A stretch of DNA of 64,000 nt, taken from positions 3,980,001-4,044,000 of the forward strand of contig WPIO01000010.1 of the NCBI GenBank assembly GCA_009760855.2, written 5' to 3'. This DNA comes from Cristatella mucedo. Lineage: Eukaryota; Bryozoa; Phylactolaemata; Cristatellidae. Made by a program: the position numbers and the translations under genes. Below are positions 24,701 to 41,567 of this stretch, piece by piece. Positions within the stretch are counted from its first letter, which is position 1. Every line of letters starts with the position of its first letter. Below the pieces are notes generated by a model. The model did no database searches. It worked only from the letters and a program-made list of their open reading frames with translations, and was not told the DNA's origin.

Positions 24701-26148
24701 TTGTACGAGGTTTTAGTAAACTGTTGGATTCCGAAAAGCGAGTGGTACGATGCTTGGCCTGATGGGGGAGTATATCTGAGAGGTAGGCTGGAGCCAAAGA
24801 ATGAAGTGACCTAAAAGTGAGCGACAAAACCTTGAAGTCAATCCGTTGCTTGACTGGTAGCCAGTGTTGGTCGAACAAAGAGCTAGTGAACAGAACAGGT
24901 CTGCGTAAAGTCGTTTCGTAATTGTCCTGGAGCCAATGTATGTGCAATGTATCCTTTAATGTCCCGGTGAGCAGTAGCATGTGCTTAAGACGTGATCTTT
25001 TGTAGTCTTTCTTGATGTGGTCCTTAAATTCTTAAGTGTGCTCTGCCATGTCTGTGTGTATTGTGTGTACTAATGCATTTGCGTATTGTCGAGCTATTGC
25101 TGTGCTATTGCTGGGTCGCTATCGTGCCGATAGAAAGTATTGTTCCAGTTTGTGTCCCAGCTATATCATGGTCTTATTGCTGACTAGGCTATTTCATTTA
25201 GGATTGCCGCACTGAGCCGTCTACTGGGAAATCGTTAGATTAGATCTTTCTTTTAGCCGGTGGCATACCGACCTCCCAATAGAGAGACCCTCACTTAACC
25301 TGATCCCTTTGTTTGCTCGACCTCCATGGTGGACACGACCTCCAGTTAACATGAAATCGTTGCTCATGCCATAGATTGCCAGACTTCCTGCAACCTGAGT
25401 GCTAGCTCTCATCCTATCCATAGCTTGGCTTAGCTGGCTTCGTTGCCATTCGTCCTGCCAATTTAGGTTTTTATTGCATTCAGTCCGTTGCTTTTGTTCG
25501 CCTATCTAAGTATATGCTGAAATAGTTGCTAGCAGAAGTAAAGTTGCTGCTTGACATGCGCGTAGGTTGGCACCTTTTGTTCTTAATTATGCTTGTTGAG
25601 CCCAGTTAGTGTTACTGCTTCACATACGGTTGGTTGGCTGGCCAGTGTTGTATGTTGGCTCTTTTTCCGGTTTCTTATATTCTTTGCCATTGCTGAATGT
25701 AGGATCCTTATGAGATGCGTGTGCAAAAGCTTCCACCTGGCACGAGGGACAAGCCCACCTTGATACCATCTTCAGGCGACAAGAGAATTGTGGGTTGTAT
25801 ATGTAAGTAACGATTCATTGTTTTGTTCCGAACTGTGGGCACCCCTTCACTAAGGCAATGGACAGGTTGGGATCTTTGCTGGGAACTGTTTGTGCCAAGT
25901 TTGCTGCCTAAGCTCGTGGTGCTTACTGGGTTGTGTAGCATTATGTTGACCGTACTTCTCTGTAGCAGATTGTGGTGCACTGTATATCGTCTTTTGAATT
26001 AGATTTGCATTTCTTATAAAGAACTGCATGTTCTTTTTTAGGTGAAGAAGATGCAGTCGTTGTTAAGTGGATGTATCTTCACAAAGGAGAGCCTAAAAGA
26101 TGCCAGTGTGGTCATTGGTTCAAACTTTCGCCTCTAGAACATCACTAG
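20347..26148 (+). CDS. COX5B: Cytochrome c oxidase subunit 5B, mitochondrial
   Basis: Exons 20347-20461, 20610-20698, 25703-25802 and 26042-26148 join in phase to 411 nt (136 residues plus stop). The product is a nuclear-encoded, zinc-binding subunit on the matrix side of respiratory complex IV. The first 30 or so residues (MATALMRFVPRIARRNAIL) are rich in Arg and hydrophobic residues with no acids, a typical mitochondrial presequence. Next come GPERWELL and KGND-DPYEM, as in animal COX5B. The four zinc-binding cysteines are present as CxC (IVGCIC) and CxC (RCQCGHW), followed by FKL. The usual length is about 130 aa. Intron 2 is 5.0 kb and filled with LINE and SINE copies; the other introns are 148 and 239 bp. 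The start codon sits in AAAATGGCGACC, a YY1-type element overlapping the ATG. A poly(A) signal ATTAAA lies at 26317-26322. Confidence 0.93.
21142..21445 (+). mobile_element. LINE family 2, 3' end
   Basis: Last 300 bp of a family 2 element: the end of its protein frame (AFSSYAAKARNSLPTHV), the terminal block 'tgtaaattgcctcgaaagag' and a (TTATTA)n tail. In COX5B intron 2. Confidence 0.8.
21447..21606 (-). repeat. SINE family A, reverse orientation
   Basis: Reading on the - strand gives box-A-like and box-B-like segments (the latter as ggattcgaatcc on the + strand at 21511) followed by 'attgcccactgcaag'. Directly abuts LINE tails on both sides in COX5B intron 2. Confidence 0.65.
21606..21695 (-). 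mobile_element. Tiny 3'-end-only LINE family 2 insertion
   Basis: A 90-bp piece holding only the AAT-type tail and the 50-bp terminal block, identical in the block to the longer copy that follows. It is bracketed by 'atcactag' at 21597-21604 and 21689-21696, which looks like a target-site duplication. Confidence 0.6.
21697..22500 (-). mobile_element. LINE family 2, 3' part
   Basis: Reading on the - strand, a frame at 22655-22248 ends in the conserved block DFCNSLLAGLPACAIRRLQL and the sequence continues to the terminal block and an AAT-type tail near 21700. Frameshifted. In COX5B intron 2. Confidence 0.8.
23583..23670 (+). repeat. SINE family B, 3' part
   Basis: 'atatgtgaaacgcctgaata', 'ttgagttctcttatggcgct', 'atacaaatgaatttta' and a TTTA-rich tail match the 3' half of the family B copy at 41568-41698. 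Confidence 0.65.
24333..24880 (-). mobile_element. LINE family 2, 3' part
   Basis: About 90% identical by eye to 21697-22240 over its 3' end, including the block 'aaagcaccttcagagaactc' and a frame (24980-24618) with HWLPVKQRIDFKVLSL. Short AAT-type tail at 24332. In COX5B intron 2. Confidence 0.8.
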
Positions 26149-26316
26149 TAGTACCATAATGCATGTCGACCTAGCTGATTTAGGTACTGAAAATTCGCAG
26201 CATCATTCTGGAGACCATCAAGCTTGAAGCTGCACTTGACACCGTCGTGGTATTTGTTAGTGCACTGGCACAATTGGTGGCTGGTGGCGTGTGACTGTTG
26301 TTAACATGATGCTTTG

Positions 26317-26322
26317 ATTAAA
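26317..26322 (+). promoter_or_regulatory. Candidate COX5B poly(A) signal
   Basis: ATTAAA, 169 nt after the COX5B stop codon. Position fits; not proven. Confidence 0.5.
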
Positions 26323-26802
26323 CAGGCGTGGCAAATACTGCTTTATGCCAATTAATTGCCGTCGCTGGATCTAACTTTTCTAGTGTTGGCCGTAGCGAAA
26401 TACAGAATGCAGCTTCGTTTTGGTGTGACTAGGAAACTCGGCAGAAGCAGCAGGTCAGTTCTCGAGGCTTCGAGGAGCAACAGATGGACCTAAATGTCAA
26501 TGAAATAGTAATAGAATATATTCAGCTGAACCTCTATCCGAATGTATGCAGTGCTAAATATACGTTAGGTATATCGCTACCCCTATAAAGAATATATAGG
26601 GGGTTAAACGCTAGGGCTCGAGGCACACCGACTCAATATAATTTACTGGCCTGAACCGGTCAGCTTAGATCGTGCAGTAAGTGAAGGGGAACCATTATGT
26701 GATGTTGCATGCTCTTCGGTCGGAATAGCAAGGAAAGTCGTTTGCTTTTTCTTATATCTTACATTTATCGCAAGCCAAGCATGGGTATAGGTAATTGGTT
26801 GA

Positions 26803-27602
26803 ATGGATGAATCAGCCTATTTTCAGCTTCATAACATTGCTAAAATTAGGGCTTGTTTAGATAAGGATACCACGTCCAAGTTGGTCCATGCATTCGTGAC
26901 ATCTCGTCTCGACTTCTGCAACTCACTGCTTACTGGCCTACCAGCATGTGCGATCAGGCGATTGCAGCTGGTGCAAAACTCTGCAGCTAGGCTTGTCTGT
27001 CGTGAGCGTCGCAGTTGCCACATTACTCCACTTCTCGCCGACCTGCACTGGTTACCAGTCAAGCAACGGATTGACTTCAAGGTTTTGTCGCTCACTTTTA
27101 GGTCTCTTCATTCTATGGCTCCAGCCTATCTTTCAGATATACTACCCCATCAGGCAAAGCATCGTACCAGCCGCTTTTCGGAACCCAACAGTCTACAAAT
27201 ACCCCGTACAAAAAACTCAAATCCTTTGGAGACCGTGCATTTAGCTCGTATGCTCCCACAGCCTGGAACTCCCTCCCGACCTGCATCAGAACATCCCCTG
27301 ACCTGACCACATTTAAAAGAAACTTAAAAACGTACCCATTTAGGACAGCATTTAGTGGGTCCTTGTGATTCGTCCTCGATGTGCTTATGCGAGCTGACAC
27401 TGTTCATGCTGCCACTAACCACATTTGCATGCTGACCCAGTGCATGTAACCCCTAACCATGTTATTCATTTTGTTTGTTTTTCAAGCATGATTTTACTTA
27501 CTATTCTATCGCGTATCACTTTGCAGCAAATGTAAAGCGCCTAGAAAGAGATTAATTTATCTGAGGGCGCTGTATCAAGTGCAATATTATTATTATTATT
27601 AT
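26803..27602 (+). mobile_element. LINE family 2, best-preserved 3' end
   Basis: The frame 26803-27306 holds SRLDFCNSLLTGLPACAIRR and HWLPVKQRIDFKVLSL, then a frameshift. The element ends with 'tgtaaagcgcctagaaagag', 'atctgagggcgctgtatcaa' and (TTA)n at 27584-27602. The terminal block is the clearest reference for the family in this window. Confidence 0.88.
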
Positions 27603-28599
27603 GTGTAAAAAACAAACTGGAAAAATTATTAACCAGTGAGATGAGTAGCGACATCAAATGAAGTAGTTCTGTTTACTCATCTATGCCGAGCTGACAACCA
27701 GAGAGAGAATCTCGAGTTAAGTATGTTTTTGCCCATAGAATACACGCCCGAGTACCAAGAGAAAGACGTAGCTAGCCCCAAACTCTACATCTACCCTTGC
27801 TGTTAACATTAGCACTCGGTTTCCGGTTAAGGCAAATGCTAATTTTGTTGACCGCTCCATGGTTCTCCCATGAGACTAGCTGCTTATTTCTTTTAAGGTA
27901 GCGATGAACGCTCCAATTTTAGTGTACTAAATAAATCAGCAGTGATATGCTCAAGTTAACGAATTGCTTGGATATAACTTGATGCAGCTACCCATAGATT
28001 GTTTCGTTTTCATAATCAGATAGTTTCAAGCCTGATTCAGCAGCCGTTATAGTTATGCCTATTGTTTCAAGCTTTCTTCAGCTCCTACTAAGCAAACTTT
28101 CCGAACGCCTGTTTCTCTTTCCACCTGGTTCTCTGGCCACTGTCCCCTGGTGGTAAGTTTCCCAACGGGGGGGGGGGGTATTTATCGCCCATCTGGTAGC
28201 AATCCTAACTCCATACCTGATTTTTTCATTAGGATGCGCCCACTTATCATTCTGGGCGATTCCAAAACCCATTTTGATCGGCCTCGCAATATAAATACTA
28301 TTCGGATGTGCTTGTACACCACTTCCAGCTCTTCAAACCCACCGCCTGTATCGTGAAATGCGAATGGGCTAAAATCCAGGGTTGATTTGATTACCACTAA
28401 ATTTCTTAGGCTTGGCAGTGATAAGAAAAATCAAGTAGCTATTGGCTAGCGTAGTGTCGCAATAAAATTGATAGAGCTCGCCCTCGATGTTGATTCATCT
28501 AACATCACTCTAGTGACGGCTGGGTGCTAGCTGGGTCTGCTGCTCCAAAATGATGTTATTAAATGAGCACATTTGTTCTACTTGCACGTCGGCTGACTT

Positions 28600-28830
28600 T
28601 AAGCTGATGAACATTGCCAAAATCAGGCCTTGTGAAGAAGAGTACGACAATCAAACTAGTCGCTGCAAACCGTCTGAATTACTACAACCCCCTTAATTTA
28701 GGACATCCTACCCGCCTGCTCTATAATGGGCTGCAACTGGTGCAAAACTCGTCTAACCGGCTGGTCTGCCGCAATGGCGTAGCCGCATCAGCACACCACT
28801 TCTGCTAGAACTTCACGTACTCCTTACCAA
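28600..28830 (+). mobile_element. LINE family 2, old relic
   Basis: Weak but ordered matches to the family 2 C-terminal region ('gctgatgaacattgccaaaa', 'ggctgcaactggtgcaaaac', 'ggctggtctgccgcaa'). No open frame. Confidence 0.5.
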
Positions 28831-28984
28831 GCGTCGCAGTGAAACGTTTTATTTACATATCAGCCAGATTATTGTAACCAAAAAGATTCTTAGCGGTTCC
28901 TAAATTCTAGCGTCTAGGAACCGGATATTTAATCAACCTACATAAATTTGAATGCGAGTGCAGGAATAATGGGCCTTGATAGCC

Positions 28985-29108
28985 CACGAGGTATGATGCT
29001 CGCCGTGGATATGAATCCTGCAGTGGGCGATCCTTTATTGCCAACTGCGAGCGTTGGCGGTAGCCGTATAGGCTACTATTCAATCGAGGCTGTTAAATCA
29101 GCTAATGA
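28985..29108 (+). repeat. SINE family A copy
   Basis: Box-B-like 'gatatgaatcctgcagtggg', then 'tttattgccaactgcgag', 'ggtagccgtataggct' and 'gaggctgttaaatcagcta', the family A body and end. Confidence 0.65.
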
Positions 29109-29479
29109 GTGCATAGGTACCTCCTAAACGCTGACGTCACAATCACACTGCACCTTTGTGATATTATACAGTATGCGCGGCTGCCCGTGGGCTCGCTCGC
29201 TGAGTCGTAGTAGACGCACCGCACAATACTCGTCTATTACACCTCACTTTCGGAAGTACTGGTCACGGAGGACGACGCTGCGCCATCTTGCCACGTGACG
29301 CTAGTGCGTCGCCTTTCGGCGTGGCGGGGGAAGGACGGACTTTCTCGCTTTAATTAGTAGAGATTGCTACGATGTTACTGCTATGATGAGTGCCGGGTCT
29401 AAATTTTTACAAGCGATTATTTATTTCTATATGTGGCTGCAACATACTGTAGCACTTTGCTGGCCTTGGCTGAATTTTA

Positions 29480-30424
29480 GCGCAAACAGGAGCTGTTCGG
29501 AGGCGGGCTAGAACTCCTTTGTCCTGGAGCAGTAAGCCAGAGAGGAGCGTCAGCGCGGCTAGAGAGCAAGAGCTTAAGAGCAAGCCAGGAAGCTGAGACC
29601 GGCGGTGGCGATTCGGCCTCTAGAATTGGTCCGATACCCGCGGAAGCTGCTGATTGATGTCGGCTGGCCTGTCAACCTCCGCCTTCACTCGGTCCAAGAA
29701 AGAATCGTCTGGAACCCATTCGCCATTCAAGCTGGACAGAGGGGACATTCCAGTGGCCTAGTGCCGGTATTAGTTCCTTACCGTAATGGGCCATGGTGTC
29801 GGGCCCAATTTTGTGTTTCTTTCGTATTTTGTGTGTGCGCGCTAGCACGGGGTCTCGGCATAGGGATTTGCCGGCGCGAGCTAGGCGTAGGTGGCGTGTG
29901 TGGAGTATTCCTGCCGCACTGGTGGAAACCGAGTTCTAGTTCTCCGGGTAGGGTTTAGACTCCGGTTCGCGCTTCAGTGTGGAGGAGTATTCCCTCCGCA
30001 AGAGTGTGCAAGTTGGCGTGTTTGGGGTATTCCCTCGGCACAGGTGGGAACGGATTCCTAGTTCACCGGTTAGGGTTTAGGGTCCGGGTCGCGCTTAGTG
30101 TGGAGGAGTATTCCCTCCGCAAGAGTGTTGGTGCAGTTGAGAACGTGCGAGGAGTGTGGAGATAAAGCTGAACTAGACGCGCAGCGACTTTGTGCGCTTG
30201 CGAATAAAGTTCAGTAAAATCCCCAATCTGTGTGTCTCGCTTTCCAATTCACGCCGCGGACTCGCGACCCCCTTTAGTAACGGTAAGCAGGTCAGCGCCA
30301 GAAACGCTCGTTTCGTGGCGGCCGGGTTGTTGCGCGTAGGCGCGCACCGAACGGCAGTAGGCGCTAGGTTACGCCGCTAGGTAAGCGGCAGGTCAAGCCT
30401 ACCCCGCCGAGCCTTCGGCGTTAC
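29480..30424 (+). repeat. LTR-like block with internal tandem repeat
   Basis: GC-rich stretch with a 122-bp subrepeat present twice (29893-30014 and 30015-30138), an AATAAA at 30203-30208 and a 3' end reading 'ggcgttaca', typical of LTR ends (…CA). No paired LTR, primer-binding site or coding region is visible, so a solo LTR is the simplest reading. The 5' boundary is not defined and no target duplication was found. Confidence 0.35.
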
Positions 30425-32446
30425 AATACACTCGTGGCAATTGAACATTGATTTGTGGGTAGTCTTCATTCTTTTGTTATTTTTGCACGAATTTTCGACG
30501 AGTTTGTATTGCGGTATCTCGAAGTCTTGAATTTTTAATGTTCATTTTCCCGTGATTTTTCACATGTACAAGTTAGTATGTAACGCGTGAGCCATGTGTA
30601 CTCAAAGCTAGCAACGACGGAGTAGCGCCAGCGCCACTATGCGGCTCTTCAAGGCAGAATTTCAACTTGATAGACAGCGTCGGTTAATATTTACATAAAA
30701 TAAATACGCTTTGAGATATCTTGTTGGTTTAAGATTTGGGATTTAGCGCTTATGATTTGGGGCATAGGCTTTACGACTTTGGGCACGTGATTTAGGGTTT
30801 CATGTTTATTTCACGTTTAGGGAGTGTACGTTTTTTGGTCGTCGGGCTTAGGATTTAGGAGTCAGGGCTTTGCAGTTTAAGGCTTACAGGCTCTACCTTA
30901 TTGAACTTCCTGTCATGGGCACAGTGCCCATATAAAAGTTTGCCGTTTTTACGGTACTCGACGCCACTTCAGCTCCGAGATTACGCCAGCTGATGCAATC
31001 ACGGCCCGAGGTAGGTGTGAGGCCTCTGACCCGCCTCAGGCCGAGTAAGGTGAGTCCTCCACAGCGACGGTCCAGCAGCTTGCAGCGACGCCGAAGCTGA
31101 AGCCGGGCGGCATCGCACGAGGAGCCACAGCGAGCGCTGAACGAGCAGCAACCACTCCTCCGACCGGCGGCGGGCGGGCGGGCGGCGTCGGAGGAGGAGG
31201 GGCGGCATGAGGCACGCGCAGCCGTGCAACCGTGGAAGCCACGGCCGGGACTCGCGGAGTTACTTTGCAACGTCTCAGCCTAGCGCCGCCGGGCCGCTGG
31301 CTGATAGCTGGATCAGCCGGCGGCGGCCATGCTCGTTTACCGAGTCGGCTGGCGCGCGAGCGCGCAGCAAGGAGCGCTAGAGCGCCCGCGTTCTAATCGA
31401 ATCGCGCCGTTGTCAACGTCGTCTAGGCGGGCCGGACGGACTCGCGTGCGGTGCATCGTTTTGCGATCGTTAGCTATCGCCCGGCGATTAGGCTGCACCG
31501 TCGACCCTGCCACTTGCCGTCCGAATGCTTGTGCGGTGGCCAAATTGCGCTCGTTTTGAGCGCCATTTCGCTTAGCTGCGCATGCGCTGGAGCTAAAAGT
31601 TGAGGAGGAGACTGGCGTAAGAGTCGGCCGTCGGCGAGGACCAGGGCACCATTACGAGTGCTTCGCTTGAGGCCACGCGCTGCTGCAGCGGATTCTTCGG
31701 TGCAGCAGCGCGTTCATATCGGTGTCGACTTCAAAACCCTCTCTCCGGGCGCCGATCGGTCGCTTCACTAGCTTGCGCCAGCCAGCCTGCCTCCTTGCTC
31801 TGCCAGTGGGCTCTCGAACCGCACGCTCTTCGGCTTCCGGCGGTCTAGGCCACTACTCGCTCTAAATTGCAATGCTTTGGTGATCGGGCTCGTGCGGCTG
31901 AATCCAATCGTGCGCGTGCTGAAAGCCTAGAACTCGTCGTCGGTTTCAATCTGAGTTTACTTTCCATAATTTAAGTGGCAGCTGAAGATGCCCATCTGTT
32001 CCGCTCAGCTTGGCCTTCGCGGCCCCAGCGAACTGTCTTTTATTTCAACGTGCTGAGTGTGCTCTTATTGGTGCATGGTGAGAGGGGGGAGGTCGCGCTA
32101 ATCATCGGCCATGAGTCTTCTTGTGAGTTTCATCAAGGTTGTCTCAGCATTATGCCTTGCTTTACGTGGACTCTTGGTTATTTCTTCAGATTCAGCGAGC
32201 TTTGTTAAGCGCCTGTCTGGACATTTGGCTTTTATAGCACTGCTAAAAGATATTACCATAGATATTGTAACTATCATCTAGGCCAGCCATTCTCTCCTGT
32301 GTCCAGATACCTGTAATAGACCAAGGAGTGGAATTTCTATTTTATAAGATCGTAACGATAACTGTAGTTAGAGCCGACTCTCACAAACACTTCCACCTTC
32401 AATCTAATTTAATATATATATATATTAATTAATTAATAGTGAAATG

Positions 32447-32447
<1 letters not shown>

Positions 32448-32508
<61 letters not shown>
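32448..32508. repeat. (CT)n microsatellite
   Basis: Pure CT, about 60 bp, preceded by a short TA/TTAA-rich stretch (32407-32437). Confidence 0.95.
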
Positions 32509-32510
<2 letters not shown>

Positions 32511-34205
32511 ACACTTTTAGGTGTTCACTGATGTATGTACGGATGCTGGATTTTATATTGCTAGATTAAATGCTCATTGAATTGGCACATTGTGAAGCGC
32601 CGAAGCCTCGCTAGGCCTTTTCTCTCCGTGCTAAAATGATTGTAACTTTTCAATTTCCTGCGTTTATGAAGTGCAATTGTAATGCATACACAGGAAATTG
32701 ACAAAAGCAGTACTCCTAGATTCAAAATAACGTTATACAACATACTTCGACGACGAGAGGTAGAGTTGAGGGCGCTGCCAGGACTGTGGTATGGGCGGCC
32801 AAACCTTAAACCTATTGGGGCTTGACACAAGATCTAGGACTTTTCTTTGAAACCTGCATGAAAGCCTCTATAGATAATCTGAAAAGTTGTTACAAGACAA
32901 TCGAGTTAGCTAATATTTATGAGTTGTGATTTCTAAAATAAAAATTGAAAGGCTTTTAGTTCCTTGCCGAGGGTGTATCGCATTACAGAGCTCTAAAAAG
33001 AAAGAAACATTTCTTTATTTAGACAGCATGCGGCTGCGGCAGCGCGCCGAAGGCACTAGAAGAGCTGGGAAAACCTCTTTAAACTATTCAAAAGAGCATG
33101 TTATATTTTCAATCTAAAAATGCGATCTCGTTTACAGAAAAATATTGCCCCTGTCGAAATCAAGACTAAACGAGTGCATTTCGGCGAGTCAAACAAGCAC
33201 CTCTTCCAGCCTATCTAAAAATAAGCGGTTGCCCTTCTTTGCGAATTTTTTTAAATAGTAAGACGCCAAAAAGCCTCTAGAGGTGTTGTTTACATGCTTT
33301 ATATTCAATGCTTTTATCAATTATATTATTAAGTATGGTGGTCCCTTCCCTGAAGTCGTGGTAGATATGTCAGGATTCCAGGGGATGGGGCTAGAGGCTC
33401 AATAGATACATACTGCTTATTTGGCCCTACTACGATCCCGTACAAGAGCAAACTAGGCAGACCTGGCTGAATTCGTACATCTGCTCCGATTAGTTGTAAT
33501 AATAAGTCATTTGCATAGCCATGTAAGGAAACTAATCTCTATCCATGAGCTTTATAGCTCCTGCAAGAGAATCAATTGCCAAGGGTTAGTGACATACCGG
33601 ATATCTTTATTAATTAAAGCGAGAAAGTCCATCACCCCGAAAGATAGCTCACTTGCGTCACGAGGCAAGATGGCGCATTTCCGACAAGCGACAAGATGGC
33701 GCAGCGTTGTCTTCCGTGACGGAACAACTAAGCGACTCAGCTAAGCCAGTCCACGGGCTGCTCGTAATAAAGAAATGCAAGCCTAGTTTGTAGACCCTCG
33801 CGTTGCACGCTGTCAGTACCAGATTAGAGTCCAATAAATTCAGAAAATACTGTACTTTCAAGGTCGATGCCGAAGGAATGAAAATTAGAGCGAAAGCTCT
33901 GCCCGGCAAGGGGAGCCTCGAGAGAAGCATCAGAAGCCATTTTCATGACCAAAATATATTTTGTAAGCACTATAATGAATAGATCGAGTTTTGAATCACC
34001 CTGCTTTGCCGGGGCCGTCGTGAGAGAATTCTGCTTGGAGGGCGTTACTTCGACTGTTTCGTGCCAAATTGACACGCCATCGGATGAGGTCTGTGAAGTG
34101 ACGTGACGAAGCATCGATTCCGAGAGGACTTCGAGGTCAAAGTGTGTCAAGTGAGGCAGCGAATCTATGAGTGCTTGTCGGTGGCGTGGCTTCAGCTACT
34201 TGCCC

Positions 34206-39453
<5,248 letters not shown>

Positions 39454-41306
39454 TTTCTGTCGGCTGACTCCGTCGGTTACTCGGATGCTGGCCGGTGGCC
39501 GTTGTTAGTCGCTGCAGCATAGACAGCAGAGGCGGGTAAACGTTTAATGCACAATCGCACGTAGTCGGCAAGCGCTAATATGCGAAAAAGGGCGGAGCCG
39601 CTTTGCTCAGCGATATTGCTTACGCCCCTGCAGGTGCCCACGAAATTTCAGTGGCTCTCTGCGGCACGCCCAGCGTCCGCCTGGGCTTTGCGTGGCTGCG
39701 CTCGCGCCCACGCTCGCGCCGTCTTCTACGTCATTGGTTTGCTGGGCATCGGCTGCGACTGGCCAACGACAGTAAGTCTTGCGCGACAGATGACTTCAAC
39801 GTGTCCCGAGGATTATTTGCCAGAAAATGTTGACATTTCAATGGTAGGGGATCTATTTAAATGAAATCCACTAAATAAGGGAGCATTTTTTTAGTGCTGT
39901 ATAACCAAGAGGCGATGGCCAGAGAAGTAGTCTTTACTAAGACGTTTGGCTCCCGCCCATTTCGGCAACAACTGCCTTTAAGCTACGATTAGAGTCAGCA
40001 CACGCCTCACGACGGTTCGACTTGCAAAAATCGGAGGTAAAAACTCCGCCACGGTCACGCAAAAAAATCAAAAATCAAAAAATCAAAATACATCCAATAA
40101 AACTTTCGAAATTCGTGCACGGTCAGTAGATTTGACAACGGCGTAAACAGTAGGGAGAAAACGATGTCTGACAGTGTCAGAACGTATACAAGTAGCACGT
40201 ATCCTATACCATTCTTGACTTATGAAAATTCGACTTACGACAGGTTTTCCTGTCCCTTTCCATGTCGTAAATCGGGGGGCTGATAATTAAATCGACCCCT
40301 GTGAAATTTGAGACAAGGTCGGATGACTAGCGACCTACTTACGAGCCGCCATATTGTTGGCCAGAAATTGGGCAATGTCGGTCACCAGCAGCAACTTCTG
40401 CAAAGAGGCCGGATTGATCACACGTATCAAATATCCTCCCCTCAGAGCTGAAGGCCGATGATATTGACATCATTAGGACGTGCGTTGCTAACCTGGGGAC
40501 CACACTGTTGGTTCTCCTAGCTTAGGCGGCTACAGACGCGCATTGTCAACGAGGTCTGTCCGACGGCAAAAACAGACAGATTCATCTGCATAAATATCAG
40601 CAGATGAGGCCTTTAGTGGCTTTTACCTCGCTCGTATAGAATTGGATGGGAAGTATAGGATTGCCTACCGTAAGACTCAAATTTCGGACCTTGAAAGCTT
40701 GTAAAGTGCGAGCACCTTACACTTGGGCCCTTCGCCCGGAATCTTGAGAGTTTGCACTGGTGAATAAAGGATTGTCCACTATAGAAAATGAACCCATGTC
40801 AGAGGTCGTGAGGTGCGAGCGCTCTGCATATGAGCTAAGACGGCTGTGCGGTTTTTAATCGACGAGAATTCCCTGCCTATTGACGATAAACGGAGCATTG
40901 CAAATAGACGGCTTCGCTCCGAGAGTTTGCTGCGATTCGCCACAGCGATTTCGAGGTGTCTACCGACGACCATGCTACCTGCAGCATTGAACCTGCTCAC
41001 TAGGTGGCTTACGCGCCCCTTTTCTTAATTTCATGCACGTTTTAACTGAGGATTGAGCAATGTTGCTTGGCTGATGTGGCCGTATCGTGACACGACGTCG
41101 CTCGATCGCGAAACGTGCGATAATCATTTCATACTACGCAGATAGCTGGCCACTTAAGGTACTATAGCGCTACCCAGCGCTAGCTCCGGCGAAAGTGCGG
41201 CGAAAATTTTCCACCATCCTGTAAATCCGTTCCGTATCTATCGCATATGTCTTGTATCTATTGTGTGTGTATATATCTCTTCACTATTTGGTATGTCCTT
41301 CTAGAG

Positions 41307-41490
41307 CAGTGGTTCTCAACCTGTGGGTAGCGACCCCTCTGGGGGTCGAACGACCCTTTCAAAGGGGTCACCCAAGACCATCAGAAAACACGCATTTCCA
41401 CATTTTGCACACCATTTTATGGTTGGGGATCGTCACAGCACGAGGAACTGTATTAAAGGGTCGCGGCATCAGGAATGTTGAGAACCGCTG
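41307..41490 (+). mobile_element. SPIN-like hAT element, non-autonomous
   Basis: 184 bp. Ends 'cagtggttctcaacc' and (reverse complement) 'cagcggttctcaac', with the internal landmarks 'gggggtcgaacgaccctttc' and 'gaactgtattaaagggtcgc'. These are the terminal regions I recall for SPIN/URR1-type hAT elements of vertebrates. Flanking 8-mers ttctagag and gtctagag agree at 7 of 8 positions, as expected for a hAT target duplication. No transposase. Confidence 0.8.
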
Positions 41491-41567
41491 GTCTAGAGCC
41501 ACACGAACGTGGCGCCGCCCCTGTCACTGTCAGTACGTATCTAGCAGTTCGACGGAGGTCGCGCTGG

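Larger units (their letters stand above)
26149..34205. other. Spacer between convergent COX5B and GT92 gene
   Basis: 8 kb with no confirmed coding exon. It contains a family 2 LINE (26803-27602), a weaker relic (28600-28830), a SINE A copy, an LTR-like block (about 29480-30424), a CpG-rich block (about 30960-31900) and a (CT)n run. The CpG-rich block may mark a promoter of an unrecognised transcript. Confidence 0.5.

Noticed and set aside
41307-41490. Reading the hAT repeat as a structured noncoding RNA
   Set aside because: Terminal inverted repeats and flanking duplications identify it as a transposon.
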